NCBI GenBank assembly: GCA_963757115.1
Contig: CAVWQV010000014.1
Location: 124,001-188,000 of the forward strand
Reading direction: 5' to 3'
DNA length: 64,000 nucleotides
From: CAVWQV01 sp963757115
GTDB taxonomy: Bacteria; Pseudomonadota; Alphaproteobacteria; Acetobacterales; Acetobacteraceae
Positions 52,130-64,000 of the stretch are shown here, piece after piece. Numbering within the stretch: the stretch's first letter is position 1; each line of letters begins with the position of its first letter. The notes beneath the pieces were generated by a model. It made no database searches, was not told the DNA's origin, and saw nothing but the letters and a program-made list of their open reading frames with translations. Made by a program: the position numbers and the translations under genes.

Positions 52130-53171
52130 TCTAAACGAGACCGATCCGGCCGCCCGCTGCGCCGGGGCGGCGCTCGCCCGACTGTGGTCTCGCGGCACCG
52201 CTTTTCTCGGCTGCGACGTCGCCATCTTGGGCGGCGCCATGAGCTGGGTCAGCGAACGGCACTTGGTGGCGGCGATCTCCAACGCGGGCGGCTTCGGCGT
52301 GATTGCCTGCGGCTCGATGAATCCGAACCAGCTGGCCGCCGAGATCGCGGGGACGCAGGCGCTCACGTCCCGCCCGTTCGGCGTGAACCTCATCACCATG
52401 CACCCAGCGCTCGACGATTTGATCCAGGTCTGCCGCGAAGCCCGGGTCGGCCACATCGTGCTCGCCGGCGGCATCCCTCCGGGCGGTGCGGTGCGCGCGG
52501 TGAAGGACGGCGGTGCCAAGCTGATCGCCTTCGCCCCGGCCCTCGTGCTCGCGCGGCGGCTGGTCCGCTCGGGGGTCGATGCGCTGATCATCGAGGGATC
52601 CGAGGCCGGCGGACATATCGGCCCGGTCAGCCTCATCGTGCTGGCGCAGGAGATCCTTCCGCACATCCGCGAGGTGCCGGTGTTCGTCGCGGGTGGCCTC
52701 GGGCGGGGCGATGCGATCCTCTCGTTTCTCGAGATGGGGGCTTCGGGGGCACAGCTTGGAACCATGTTCGCGGCCGCGGTGGAGTCGATCGCCCATCCGC
52801 GCTTCAAACAGGCCTTCATCCGCGCCCATGCCCGCGACGCGCTACCCTCGGTGCAGCTCGACGACCGTTTCCCCGTGCTGCCGGTGCGCGGCCTGTTGAA
52901 CGCCGGCGTCCGCCGCTTCGTCGCCCACCAGGCGGAAACGCTCGCCCGGTTTCGCGCGGGCGAGCTGTCCCGCGAGGCGGCGCAACTCGCGATCGAGCAT
53001 TTCTGGGCGGGGGCGCTGCGGCGTGCGGTGATCGACGGCGACGTGGAGGAAGGCTCGGTCATGGCCGGCCAATCGGTCGGGATGGTGGAAGCCGAGTTGC
53101 CGGTCGCAGCCATCATCGAGGGGTTGACCGGGCAGGCCGCGGCAGCGCTCGCGGCGCGAGCGGCAGGCTGA
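52110..53171 (+). CDS. Nitronate monooxygenase-like FMN protein
   Basis: The protein has 353 residues from the ATG at 52110, which overlaps lysC; 52119 is an alternative. The TIM barrel has CDVAILGGAMSWVSERHLVA, AISNAGGFGVIACGSM, FGVNLITMHP, ALIIEGSEAGGHIGP with the His expected for this family, PVFVAGGLGRGDAILSFLEM and GASGAQLGTMFAA. The family includes nitronate monooxygenases and FabK-like enoyl reductases; the GGHIGP loop favours the former. Its insertion between lysC and ptsP is unusual for alphaproteobacteria. Confidence 0.78.
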   Translation: MVLMPRDLNETDPAARCAGAALARLWSRGTAFLGCDVAILGGAMSWVSERHLVAAISNAGGFGVIACGSMNPNQLAAEIAGTQALTSRPFGVNLITMHPALDDLIQVCREARVGHIVLAGGIPPGGAVRAVKDGGAKLIAFAPALVLARRLVRSGVDALIIEGSEAGGHIGPVSLIVLAQEILPHIREVPVFVAGGLGRGDAILSFLEMGASGAQLGTMFAAAVESIAHPRFKQAFIRAHARDALPSVQLDDRFPVLPVRGLLNAGVRRFVAHQAETLARFRAGELSREAAQLAIEHFWAGALRRAVIDGDVEEGSVMAGQSVGMVEAELPVAAIIEGLTGQAAAALAARAAG

Positions 53172-53218
53172 TGGTGTGCTGAAATCCGCGCCGCCTTTTC
53201 GCGCGGCTGCGTGAAACC

Positions 53219-55393
53219 ATGGCCCAGGGTGGGGCAAGCTTGCAGCTCATGGTCTCGGTGGTGTCAGCGGAAACTGAGGCCGACGTGTGCTCGGTGTATG
53301 CAATGCGCCCGGGCGACCTGCTGGAACTGGCGGCTACGTGCGGCCTCAACCCGGCCGCGATCGGGCGGACGCGACTGCGGGTGGGGGAGGGCATCGTCGG
53401 ACTATGCGCGGCGATGGGCGCGGTCATGAACCTGCCCGACGCGCAGAACCATCCCGGCTTCGCTTACCGCCCCGAGACCGGCGAGGAGCCATTCGTTTCC
53501 CTGCTCGCGGTTCCGGCGCGCCACGCCGGGCACACGGTCGGCGTGCTTGCGCTGCAAAGCCGCTCTGTCCGGGAGTTCGACGAGCTGGAAGTCGAGGTGC
53601 TCGAAACTGTTGCAATGCTGATGGCCGGCCCGCTGGCCGCGGCCGGAGCGTCCGACGGCGCCGAGGAGGGGATCGCCGCCACCTTGCCGCGCTTGTTCAC
53701 CGGCAAGACGCTCAGCAACGGCGTCGCGATCGGCCCCGTCCTGCCGCGCGGGCTGCGTTTTGCAGCGCATCGCCTGCTCGCCGACGATCCGGAGGCGGAG
53801 CGGGCCCGCCTCCGTCGCGCGGCCGAGCAGATGCAGCGGCGGCTCGACGATCTGATCGGTGAGCGATTGCCGGACGGCGATGAGCCCCGGGAGATTCTCG
53901 AGGCGTATCGACTGATCGCGGCCGACAACGGCTGGCTTCGCCGGGTGGATGTCGCGATCGGAGGCGGGCTATCCGCGGAAGCCGCGGTGCAGCGCGTCTT
54001 GGGCGAGTTCCGCGACCGAATGCGCCGCATGGCCGACCCTTACCTGCGCGAACGCTTGGCCGACATGGAGGACTTGGCAGGCCGTCTCCTGGTCGCACTC
54101 GATGGCAGGCGTGCCGAGGCGTCAGTGCCGCCGGGTGCGATCCTGCTCGCCCGCCGGCTCGGCCCCGCCGAGCTGCTCGACTGGCACGCGCGCGGGATCG
54201 CCGGCCTGGTGATCGAGGAAGCGAGCGCCGGAGGGCACGCGGCGATCATGGCGCGGGCACTCGGCTTGCCGATGCTGGGCGGCGCGCGCGGCGCGGTGGA
54301 CGCCGCCGAGCCCGGCGACGAGGCCGTGCTCGACGCCGACGGTGGCCAGGTGATCCTGCGGCCCGAGAATGAGGTGAAGCAAGGTTACCGGAACGCGATC
54401 GCGGCGCTCACGGAGCGGCAGGCGGGGTGGGCCGCGCTGCGTGACCGCCCAGGGGTCACCGCGGACGGTCAGCACATTTCCTTGATGCTGAACGTGGGGC
54501 TCGGCCTCGAACTCGATCAGCTGAACATCACCGGAGCGGAGGGCATCGGGCTGTTCCGCACCGAGATCGCGATGCTGGCGCGGGGTGCAATCCCCGAGAT
54601 CGACGAACAGGCAGCGATCTATGCCCGCGTTCTCGATGCGGTCGACGGGCGGCCCGTGTTGTTCCGCACCCTCGATCTCGGCGGCGATAAACTGCTGCCC
54701 GGCGCCGAAATGCCAACCGAGGAAAATCCCGCGATGGGATGGCGCAGCCTGCGGATCGGCCTCGATCGCCCGGCCGTCATGCGTCGGCAGTTGCGGGCGT
54801 TGCTCCTGGCGGCGGCGGGACGGAAGCTGTCGATCATGTTTCCAATGGTGGCGACCGTCGCGGAGTTCCGCGCTGCCCGCGCGCTCCTGGAGGCGGAAGC
54901 TAAGCGGCTGCGAACACCCCCCGCAACACTGTCAATCGGCACCATGCTGGAGGTGCCGTCCCTCATGTGGCAGCTTCCCGCCTTGCTGCGCGAGGCCGAC
55001 TTCATTTCGGTCGGCTCCAACGACCTCTTGCAGTTCTTGTTCGCGGCGGATCGCGGTAGCCCGGCCCTGTCCGGCCGATACGATGTCCTGTCTCCGCCGG
55101 TGCTCGATCTCTTCGAACAGCTCCTTACGGCCTCGGCGGCGGCGGGCGTCCCGGTGTCGCTCTGCGGGGACGTAGCCGCCCGCCCGTTGGAGGCCTTGGT
55201 GCTCGCGGGCCTCGGGTTCCGGTCGCTATCCATGTCGGCGCCTGGCGTGCTGCCGATCAAGGCAATGCTGTCTCGCCTTCAACTCGCGGAGTTCCGCAAC
55301 GTGCTCGCCGCCATTCGCCGGAACGCCGAGGGGCAGGCGAGCGTCCGCGACCCGATTACCGCCTGGGCTCGCGAGCACGGGTTGATGCTCTGA
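53219..55393 (+). CDS. ptsP: Phosphoenolpyruvate-protein phosphotransferase, nitrogen type (EI-Ntr)
   Basis: The protein has 724 residues from the ATG at 53219. In-frame codons just upstream read RLFARLRET, as in family N-termini, but a stop at 53180-53182 blocks extension, so the start may be misread. Domains in order: GAF (residues ~5-135) with EADVCSVYAMRPGDLLEL, the phospho-His domain with SAGGHAAIMARALGLPMLG, and the PEP-binding barrel with GIGLFRTEIAMLARG, FRTLDLGGDKLLPG and FISVGSNDLLQFLFAADRG. The swivelling loop has AGG instead of the common LSH or TSH before the active His region. It starts the PTS-Ntr phosphorelay. Confidence 0.92.
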   Translation: MAQGGASLQLMVSVVSAETEADVCSVYAMRPGDLLELAATCGLNPAAIGRTRLRVGEGIVGLCAAMGAVMNLPDAQNHPGFAYRPETGEEPFVSLLAVPARHAGHTVGVLALQSRSVREFDELEVEVLETVAMLMAGPLAAAGASDGAEEGIAATLPRLFTGKTLSNGVAIGPVLPRGLRFAAHRLLADDPEAERARLRRAAEQMQRRLDDLIGERLPDGDEPREILEAYRLIAADNGWLRRVDVAIGGGLSAEAAVQRVLGEFRDRMRRMADPYLRERLADMEDLAGRLLVALDGRRAEASVPPGAILLARRLGPAELLDWHARGIAGLVIEEASAGGHAAIMARALGLPMLGGARGAVDAAEPGDEAVLDADGGQVILRPENEVKQGYRNAIAALTERQAGWAALRDRPGVTADGQHISLMLNVGLGLELDQLNITGAEGIGLFRTEIAMLARGAIPEIDEQAAIYARVLDAVDGRPVLFRTLDLGGDKLLPGAEMPTEENPAMGWRSLRIGLDRPAVMRRQLRALLLAAAGRKLSIMFPMVATVAEFRAARALLEAEAKRLRTPPATLSIGTMLEVPSLMWQLPALLREADFISVGSNDLLQFLFAADRGSPALSGRYDVLSPPVLDLFEQLLTASAAAGVPVSLCGDVAARPLEALVLAGLGFRSLSMSAPGVLPIKAMLSRLQLAEFRNVLAAIRRNAEGQASVRDPITAWAREHGLML

Positions 55394-55498
55394 CAACCTA
55401 AGTGCGAGCAGGTGGTGGCATACGCACTCAGATTTGCGACCGCTGCAACCGCGCTATGGCCAATTCCGCTGGCTAAGGAAGGCCGATCCGGCCTACAA

Positions 55499-55527
55499 GC
55501 AGTTGCATTAGCTGCCCCTACTTTTTT
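55499..55527 (+). terminator. Weak candidate intrinsic terminator after ptsP
   Basis: A 6-bp stem with one G-T pair (GCAGTT with AGCTGC) around a GCATT loop is followed six bases later by TTTTTT. It lies 106 bases after the ptsP stop and before rodZ. The stem is short and the T-run is offset, so the call is weak. Confidence 0.25.
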
Positions 55528-55557
55528 GCGATTATCTCGCGGGATGGACGCGCCAAC

Positions 55558-56604
55558 GTGCTCCGTCATAGGTCAAACCCCGTCGAAATGCGTTCCAGGG
55601 CGTCGGCTGGCACCCCTTACCCTGGGTCCGCCGGAGTGGGCGCAGACTTGCAAGCCGCGCGCGAACGGCTGGACTGGGATCTTCCGGAGTTGGCCACCCG
55701 CTTGCGCGTCCGGTTGCAGTTTCTCGAGGCGCTGGAGGCCGGACGTACAGGCGATTTGCCGGCCGCCGCGTACGCCGTCGGCTTCCTCCGAAGCTACGCC
55801 AACGCGCTCGGGCTCGACGCCGACGAACAGGTGAGGCGATTCAAGGCGTCCGGGCCCGAGATGCGGCGGCCGGTGACACTTGAGTTTCCCGCCCCGGTCC
55901 CGGAGCGCGGCTTGCCAGCGGGTGCTGTCGCGCTGCTGGCGGTGGTTCTCGCCATCTCGGTGTATGCAGGGTGGTATCGACTGTCCGGTGAAGGAAGGCT
56001 GCCCGCCGAGGTCGTCCCGCCCATCCCCGCGCGCCTTGCCTCACTCGCGGAGCAGGCCATCCCGCCGACGTCGCGGATCCTCTCGCCAGCCAAAGCTCCG
56101 GCGCCGCAAATGGCCGCAGCGCCGCCCGCGTCGGTTTCCCTCGACGTACCCCCCGTGCCGCCGAGCTCCGCTGCGGCGATGCCAATGCCCCCGCCACCCA
56201 TGGCAGGGGCAGCGCTCGCCCGTCCCACGCTGACCCCTGCGTCGCCTAGCGCCGAGGAGGGGCGGATCGTGCTGCGGGCACGGACGGACAGCTGGTTGCA
56301 GGTGCGCGAGCGGAACGGCGCCGTTCTGCTGAGCCGCGTGCTTCACGCGGGGGAAAGCTGGCCGGTGCCCGCCCGGCCGGGCCTCTTGCTCAGCACGGGT
56401 AACGCCGGGGGGACCGAGCTCGTGATCGACGGGGTCGCGGCACCCACGTTCGGCGGGGTGGGCGCGGTGCGGCGGGACCTGCCGCTCGATCCCGAGGCGA
56501 TCCGGAATGGCAGACTGCCGGCCCAGATGCAGGCGGCGGCCCAGGCCAGTCCCCTCCAGGCGAGTCCGGCGCAAGCCACGCCGCCGCGATCGCCGCCGCA
56601 ATAG
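55558..56604 (+). CDS. rodZ: RodZ-like helix-turn-helix membrane protein
   Basis: The protein has 348 residues from the GTG at 55558; an ATG at 55588 is also possible. The N-terminal HTH domain reads GADLQAARERLDWDLPELAT, RLRVRLQFLEALEAGRTGDL and AAAYAVGFLRSYANALGLD. A single transmembrane segment (GAVALLAVVLAISVYAGW) follows at about residue 120. A long Pro/Ala-rich linker leads to a DUF4115 beta domain with RIVLRARTDSWLQVRERNGA. RodZ links MreB to the cell wall machinery. The order rodZ-ispG-hisS is conserved in alphaproteobacteria. Confidence 0.85.
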   Translation: MLRHRSNPVEMRSRASAGTPYPGSAGVGADLQAARERLDWDLPELATRLRVRLQFLEALEAGRTGDLPAAAYAVGFLRSYANALGLDADEQVRRFKASGPEMRRPVTLEFPAPVPERGLPAGAVALLAVVLAISVYAGWYRLSGEGRLPAEVVPPIPARLASLAEQAIPPTSRILSPAKAPAPQMAAAPPASVSLDVPPVPPSSAAAMPMPPPPMAGAALARPTLTPASPSAEEGRIVLRARTDSWLQVRERNGAVLLSRVLHAGESWPVPARPGLLLSTGNAGGTELVIDGVAAPTFGGVGAVRRDLPLDPEAIRNGRLPAQMQAAAQASPLQASPAQATPPRSPPQ

Positions 56605-56674
56605 CATCGGGCGGGTTCACCCGTTCGTCGATCGAGACTATGCAGTCGCATCCGACATCCGGAGCCCGTCAGTC

Positions 56675-57796
56675 ATGAGCTATCGCCCTTATCAGCAGAT
56701 TTCCCGGCGGACCTCGCGCCGCATCCATGTGGGCTCGGTGCCAGTGGGCGGCGGCGCCCCCATCACCGTGCAGACGATGACCAACACGCTGACCACGGAC
56801 GTCGCTGGGACGGTGGCGCAGATCCGGCGGGCGGAGAAGGCCGGAGTCGATATCGTGCGGGTGTCCTGCCCGGACCAGGAAAGTGCGTTGGCGCTTCGGG
56901 ACATCGTGCGCCAGGTTGACGTGCCGATCGTGGCCGACATCCATTTTCACTACAAGCGCGCGATCGAGGCAGCAGCGAGCGGGGCGGCGTGTCTTCGCAT
57001 CAATCCTGGCAACATTGGCAGCCCCGAGCGCGTGCGCGAGGTCATCAAGGCCGCGCGCGATCATGGCTGCTCCATGCGCATCGGGGTCAATGCTGGCTCC
57101 CTCGAGCGGCACCTGCTTGAGAAATACGGCGAGCCGAACCCCGAGGCGCTGGTGGAAAGCGCGCTCGAGCACGCCAAGATCCTGCAGGATCACGATTTCC
57201 ACGAGTTCAAGATCAGCGTGAAGGCGTCGGACGTATTCCTCGCCGTCGCCGCCTACCAGCAACTCGCGGAGGTTTGCGACCATCCGCTGCATATTGGCAT
57301 CACCGAAGCGGGGGGCCGTCGCTTCGGCACCGTCAAGTCCGCAGTCGGGTTGGGCTCGCTGCTTTGGGCCGGCATCGGCGACACCCTGCGCGTGTCATTG
57401 TCGGACGAGCCCGAGGAGGAGGTCCGCGTCGGGTGGGACTTGCTGAAGTCGCTCGGCATCCGCCACCGCGGCGTGAAGGTGATCTCCTGCCCGTCCTGCG
57501 CGCGTCAGGGATTTAACGTGATCGAAACCGTGCAAACCCTGGAGGACCGGCTTGCCCATATCGAGACGCCGCTCACGCTATCGATCATCGGCTGCGTGGT
57601 GAACGGGCCGGGCGAGGCATTGATGACCGACATCGGCCTCACCGGCGGCGGCAACGGCCGGCACATGGTGTATGCGGCCGGCAAGACGGATCATACGATC
57701 GACGGGGCGAGCATGATCGACCACATCGTCGGGCTGGTGGAGGCGAAGGCAGCGGCGCTGAAGGCCGCCGCCCCCGAGAAGGTGGCCGCGGAGTAG
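56675..57796 (+). CDS. ispG: 4-hydroxy-3-methylbut-2-en-1-yl diphosphate synthase
   Basis: The protein has 373 residues from the ATG at 56675. Family marks are GGGAPITVQTMTNTLTTDVA, IVADIHFHYKRAIEAAASGA, LRINPGNIGS and RIGVNAGSLERHLLEKYG. The iron-sulfur cluster Cys residues lie in ISCPSCARQGFNVIETVQ and IIGCVVNGPGEA. It acts in the MEP isoprenoid pathway. It begins 70 bases after rodZ and is followed by hisS. Confidence 0.95.
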   Translation: MSYRPYQQISRRTSRRIHVGSVPVGGGAPITVQTMTNTLTTDVAGTVAQIRRAEKAGVDIVRVSCPDQESALALRDIVRQVDVPIVADIHFHYKRAIEAAASGAACLRINPGNIGSPERVREVIKAARDHGCSMRIGVNAGSLERHLLEKYGEPNPEALVESALEHAKILQDHDFHEFKISVKASDVFLAVAAYQQLAEVCDHPLHIGITEAGGRRFGTVKSAVGLGSLLWAGIGDTLRVSLSDEPEEEVRVGWDLLKSLGIRHRGVKVISCPSCARQGFNVIETVQTLEDRLAHIETPLTLSIIGCVVNGPGEALMTDIGLTGGGNGRHMVYAAGKTDHTIDGASMIDHIVGLVEAKAAALKAAAPEKVAAE

Positions 57797-57829
57797 CTTT
57801 GAGCATCGAGATGCCCGTCGGGATGCCGA

Positions 57830-59128
57830 ATGCGCTCTCGCGTAGCTGCGAGACGAGCGGTCTTGGCTGACTTCCAACCCGTCCGCGGCACGCGCGACCT
57901 CATCGGCGAGGAGCAGCGGCGGCATCAGCACGTGATCGACACCGCCCGTCGCATTGCCGGCACCTACGGGTTCGACGAGTGGGCGACGCCGATTTTCGAG
58001 GACACAAGGGTGTTCGCGCGCAGCCTGGGCGAGTCGTCGGACGTGGTGATGAAGGAGATGTACTCCTTCACCGATCGTGGCGGCGACTCCGATAACCTTG
58101 CGCCCGGAGGGGACGGCCGGCGTGTGCCGCGCGCTCGTCTCCAACGGCCTCACGCAATCGCTGCCGCGCAAGGTGTTCTATGCCGGCCCCATGTTCCGCT
58201 ACGAGCGGCCGCAGAAGGGGCGCTACCGGCAGTTCCACCAGATCGGCGTGGAGTTGATCGGCCCTGCCGAGCCGCTGGCCGACGCCGAGGTGATCGCCTG
58301 CGGCTGGGACGTCCTCACCGCGCTCGGGGTTTCGGCCGAGATCGTGCTCGAGCTCAACACCCTCGGGGACGCCGAGAGCCGCGGTGCCTACCGCGAAGCG
58401 CTGATCCGCTATTTCACCGCGCGCAAGGCGGGGCTGTCGCATGACAGCCTGCTGCGGCTCGAGCGCAACCCCTTGCGCATCCTCGACAGCAAGAACGAAG
58501 GCGACCGGGCGATCGTGGCGGAGGCGCCGACGATTGGAGAGTTCCTGACCGCGCCCGCAGCGGCGTTCTACGCCGAGCTCAAGTCCCATCTCGGGCAGTT
58601 CGGGGTGCCGTTCCGCGACAACCCGCGCATCGTCCGCGGCCTTGACTACTATGGGCACACGGCTTTCGAGTTCGTCACCGGAGCACTCGGCGCGCAGGGT
58701 ACCGTGCTTGCCGGCGGCCGCTACGACGGCCTGGTAGCGGAGATGGGCGGCCCGCCGACGCCGGCGGTGGGCTGGGCCGCGGGAATCGAGCGGCTGGCGA
58801 TGTTGCTTGAGCGTCGTGCCTGCGCCGGCGACGATCGCCGTGATTCCCGTCGGCGAGGCGGCCGAAGCGGCCTCCATCCGCATCATTCAGGCCATCCGGC
58901 AGGACGGCCTTCGCGCGGAAATGGCCTATCGGGGCAATCTCAGGCGTCGGCTCGAGCGCGCGAGCAAGAGTCGGCGCGCGCGCCGCCATCATGCTCGGCG
59001 ACGACGAGCTGTCGCGTGGGCTCGCCCAGGTTCGCGACTTGAAGGCGGGCGAGGCGCAGGAGGTCCCCCTCGGTGAGCTCGCCTCCTACTTGCGACGGAT
59101 GCCGAAGGTGCCTTTCTCAAAGGAATGA
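57830..59128 (+). CDS. hisS: Histidyl-tRNA synthetase, with three frame breaks
   Basis: The gene codes for about 432 residues after repair near 58089 (one C extra), 58812 (one base) and 58969 (one A extra). Motif 1 region is FQPVRGTRDLIGEEQRRHQH. Motif 2 spans TLRPEGTAGVCRALVSNG and YAGPMFRYERPQKGRYRQFH. The His-specific GLDYYGHTAFEFVTG and GGRYDGLVAEMGGP (motif 3 region) are present, and the anticodon domain reads TIAVIPVGEAAEA and MLGDDELSRGLAQVRDLKAG. The gene is essential, so the breaks are probably errors. The stop overlaps the prfA start as ATGA. Confidence 0.9.
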
Positions 59129-60179
59129 GTTTTCCATCAAGCTCGACCGGATCACGGCGCGCGCCGACGAGCTGCGCGCCATGTTGAGCGACACGATTTC
59201 GGGCGAGGGTTATGTCCGCGCCTCGAAGGAACTCGCCGAAATCGAACCTATCGTGGGCCGCATCGGCGAGCTGCGGGACGCCGAGCGCGCGCAGGCGGAC
59301 GCCGAGGGAATGGTCGGCGACCCTGAGTTGCGGGAGCTGGCAGAGGCCGAGCTTGCCGCTCTCAGGGAGCGCATTCCTCGGCTCCAGCACGAGCTTCAGG
59401 TCGCGTTGCTGCCGAAGGACGAGGCTGACGAGCGCTCGGCAATTCTGGAGTTGAGGCCGGCGGCGGGCGGCGACGAGGCGGGGCTGTTCGCGGCCGAACT
59501 GTTCGGCATGTATCAGAAATACGCCGCGCTGCGAGGATGGCGGTTCGAGATCCTGGAATACGGTGACACCGAACTTGGCGGTTTAAAAGAAGGCATCGCC
59601 GAGATCACCGGACGCAACGTGTTCGCCCGCCTCAAATACGAGTCCGGTGTGCATCGGGTGCAGCGCGTTCCCGCGACCGAAAACCAAGGGCGCATCCATA
59701 CCTCGACCGTAACGGTGGCGGTGTTGCCCGAAGCGGAGGAGGTTGACGTCGAGGTCGACGAAGGCGACCTCCGGGTCGACGTCTATCGCGCGTCCGGCGC
59801 GGGCGGGCAGCACGTCAACAAGACGGAGAGTGCGGTGCGGATCACGCATCTTCCGAGCGGCATCGTCGTCGCCATGCAGGAGGAGAAAAGCCAGCACAAG
59901 AACCGCGCCAAGGCCATGAAGATTCTGCGCGCGCGGCTTTATGAGCAGCAGCGGGCGAGCCTGCACGCTACCCGGGCGGCGGATCGCAAGGCGCAGGTTG
60001 GCACCGGCGACCGCAGCGAGCGTATCCGTACCTACAACTTCCCGCAGGGTCGGGTATCCGACCACCGCATCAATCTGACGCTCTACAAGATCGATCGGGT
60101 AATGGCGGGCGAACTCGACGAGTTCATCGACGCGCTGACCGCGGAAGACCAGGCCGCGCGGCTCGCGGCGGAGCAGTAG
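59125..60179 (+). CDS. prfA: Peptide chain release factor 1, with a frame break near its start
   Basis: The gene codes for about 351 residues. The ATG at 59125 overlaps the hisS stop. Adding one T to the run at 59130-59133 gives MSFSIKLDRITARADELRAM, the expected N-terminus; as written, the main frame begins upstream inside hisS. The stop-codon-reading PAT motif is in RVQRVPATENQGRIHTSTV and the catalytic GGQ in RASGAGGQHVNKTESAVRIT. The IRTYNFPQGRVSDHRINLT end is also typical. It releases chains at UAG and UAA. Confidence 0.93.
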
Positions 60180-60222
60180 CGCTACGCGACACTCGTTAGG
60201 CTGATCGCCGCGCCGTTCGGCG

Positions 60223-60993
60223 CTATCGCCAGCCGCCGCCGCCGTTCACGTACACGGTATCCGCGGTCATGTACTCGCAGGCGTCCGAGCACATGAACAG
60301 CACAAGCTCGCCGATCTCCTCCGGCTCGCCGAAGCGCTTCATCGGCACGTCGTCGCGGAATCGCTGGATCACCTCGGGCGCCGTCTGCGCGGCCGCCTGG
60401 AACGGCGTGTCGATCGGGCCGGGCGAGACGGAAAGGCAGCGTATGCCGCGATCGGCGAACTCGCGCGCGACACCGAGCGTCATGGTGAGCACCGCCCCCT
60501 TGGCGGATGCGTAGTGCACGGATGTGCCCGGCCCGCCCCGCTTGTGCGACATGCTGGCCACGTTGACGATGACGCCGCGCCCGCGCTCCAGCATATGCGG
60601 CAACACCGCTTGCATGCAGTAGAACACGCCCTTCACGTTGAGATCGAAGACCCGGTCGAACAGTGCATCATCGATGTCGAGGAACTTCGAGCGGCGCAGC
60701 GCGGCACCCGCCGAGTTGAACTCGAAGTGCACCGTGCCGAAGGTGTCGATGGCGCGGCGAACCATGTCGGTGACTTGCTCGCGCGAGGTCACGTCCGTGG
60801 TCACCGCGAGCGCCTTGGGGCCGCGCTGGACGACTTCGTCGGCGGTGCGACGCGCGCCCTCGGCGTCGATGTCGGCGCACACGACGTTAGCGCCTTCGCG
60901 CGCGAAAATCAGCGCGGTGGCGCGGCCAATGCCGCTTGCCGCGCCCGTGATGATGACCGTCTTGCCTTGGAAATAGTCCGGTGTCTTGGGCAT
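60223..60993 (-). CDS. SDR family oxidoreductase
   Basis: The protein has 256 residues, classical short-chain dehydrogenase length. The cofactor loop is VIITGAASGIGRATALIFAR with an Asp at VVCADIDAEG, which favours NAD over NADP. The active site has VNVASMSHKRGG for the Ser and VHYASAKGAVLTM for Tyr-Lys. SVSPGPIDTPFQAA and EPEEIGELVLFMCSDACEYM follow, ending in VYVNGGGGW. The substrate is unknown. It is 26 bases downstream of acnA on the same strand. Confidence 0.88.
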   Translation of the reverse strand: MPKTPDYFQGKTVIITGAASGIGRATALIFAREGANVVCADIDAEGARRTADEVVQRGPKALAVTTDVTSREQVTDMVRRAIDTFGTVHFEFNSAGAALRRSKFLDIDDALFDRVFDLNVKGVFYCMQAVLPHMLERGRGVIVNVASMSHKRGGPGTSVHYASAKGAVLTMTLGVAREFADRGIRCLSVSPGPIDTPFQAAAQTAPEVIQRFRDDVPMKRFGEPEEIGELVLFMCSDACEYMTADTVYVNGGGGWR

Positions 60994-61019
60994 CGCACGC
61001 TCCGATCGGCAAACGCGGC

Positions 61020-63713
<2,694 letters not shown>

Positions 63714-63839
63714 GCGGTCCTCCTCGGGGAACGCGCGCGACGACGCTCCGTGCAGGGCTCAGGCGCGCGCAGATGCGATGTGCAATGGGTCAAGGCTTGA
63801 ACCATACCGCCCCTGCCTTGTCCACGTCGCACGCAGGCG

Positions 63840-64000
63840 TCAGTGGAGCTTGGCGACAAGCGCGTCGATGTCGGAAAAGGGATCGAGAAGCTCGTCGAGA
63901 GTCCAAGGGCAGCTCGGAGGCAGATCCGGAACCGGGGTGCCGGTCGAGATACTTGCCCTAATCTGCCGGACCGCCAACGAATGGATCCCCTCAAGGTCAA
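63840..64000 (-). CDS. C-terminal fragment of an unidentified protein
   Basis: The minus strand is open from the window edge to a TGA at 63840-63842 and reads about 53 residues, including LEGIHSLAVRQIRASI, PVPDLPPSCPWTLDELLDPF and SDIDALVAKLH at the end. The composition is protein-like, more so than the other frames. It lies 126 bases upstream of acnA on the same strand. I cannot name a family from this fragment. Confidence 0.35.
   Translation of the reverse strand, partial: DLEGIHSLAVRQIRASISTGTPVPDLPPSCPWTLDELLDPFSDIDALVAKLH

Overview
The window is a GC-rich chromosomal segment (roughly two-thirds G+C by eye) from an alphaproteobacterium, most likely in Rhodospirillales near Acetobacteraceae. 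The evidence is the gene content and order: petP/petR-like genes next to ilvE, a ChpT-type phosphotransferase next to a DUF3553 gene, rodZ-ispG-hisS-prfA, ribF-ileS-lspA followed by DUF3035 lipoproteins, and lysC near ptsP and ubiG. No rRNA, tRNA or CRISPR array was seen, and no gene-free stretch exceeds 300 bases.

Region 1 (1-16342) is the late end of a contractile-tail (P2/Mu-type) prophage or tailocin. In order it carries a LysM-like tail protein, baseplate hub (gpD-like), gpV, gp25/gpW-like, gpJ and gpI proteins. A large receptor-binding array follows: a glycine-rich-tip fibre, a small accessory protein, a fibre-tail adaptor, a repeat fibre, a 1324-residue collagen-like/Ig-like/lectin-like fibre and an SGNH-esterase fibre. 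A coiled-coil membrane protein, a GH108 endolysin and a holin close the region. Head, terminase and integrase genes are not in the window, so the left edge is open.

Region 2 (16379-20513) is host sequence: a LexA/CI-like S24 repressor, a divergent unknown gene with an alphaproteobacterial SOS-box match just upstream, two small lineage-type proteins, pyrD, yqgE and a peroxiredoxin. Region 3 (20588-30205) serves the envelope: a diacylglycerol kinase-like protein, an LpxH-type phosphatase, a GT4 glycosyltransferase, a DUF374 acyltransferase, waaA and lpxK on the plus strand. An M20 peptidase, an MBOAT acyltransferase and an SGNH-like partner run on the minus strand.

Region 4 (30285-40961) holds ribF-ileS-lspA with two related lipoproteins, ilvE divergent from a MarR/response regulator/sensor kinase operon, a dienelactone hydrolase and a 2OG-Fe(II) oxygenase. 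Region 5 (41038-48927) holds comF, a four-domain rhodanese, an NDUFAF5-like methyltransferase, moaA, a DUF3553 protein, a chpT-like gene, a cheA cut off before its CheW-like domain, and a D-threonine aldolase-like gene. Region 6 (49109-64000) holds grxC, a DUF1178 protein, ubiG, lysC, a nitronate monooxygenase-like gene, ptsP, rodZ, ispG, hisS, prfA, an SDR, acnA and a partial gene.

A property of the whole window is the number of single- or two-base frame breaks. At least 15 were found, in the phage 5' fragment, a tail fibre, a diacylglycerol kinase, ileS, comF (two), the rhodanese, moaA (three), the aldolase, hisS (three) and prfA. Several of these genes are essential and keep intact motifs on both sides of the break, so most breaks are probably sequence errors. 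They are annotated here as single genes across the break.
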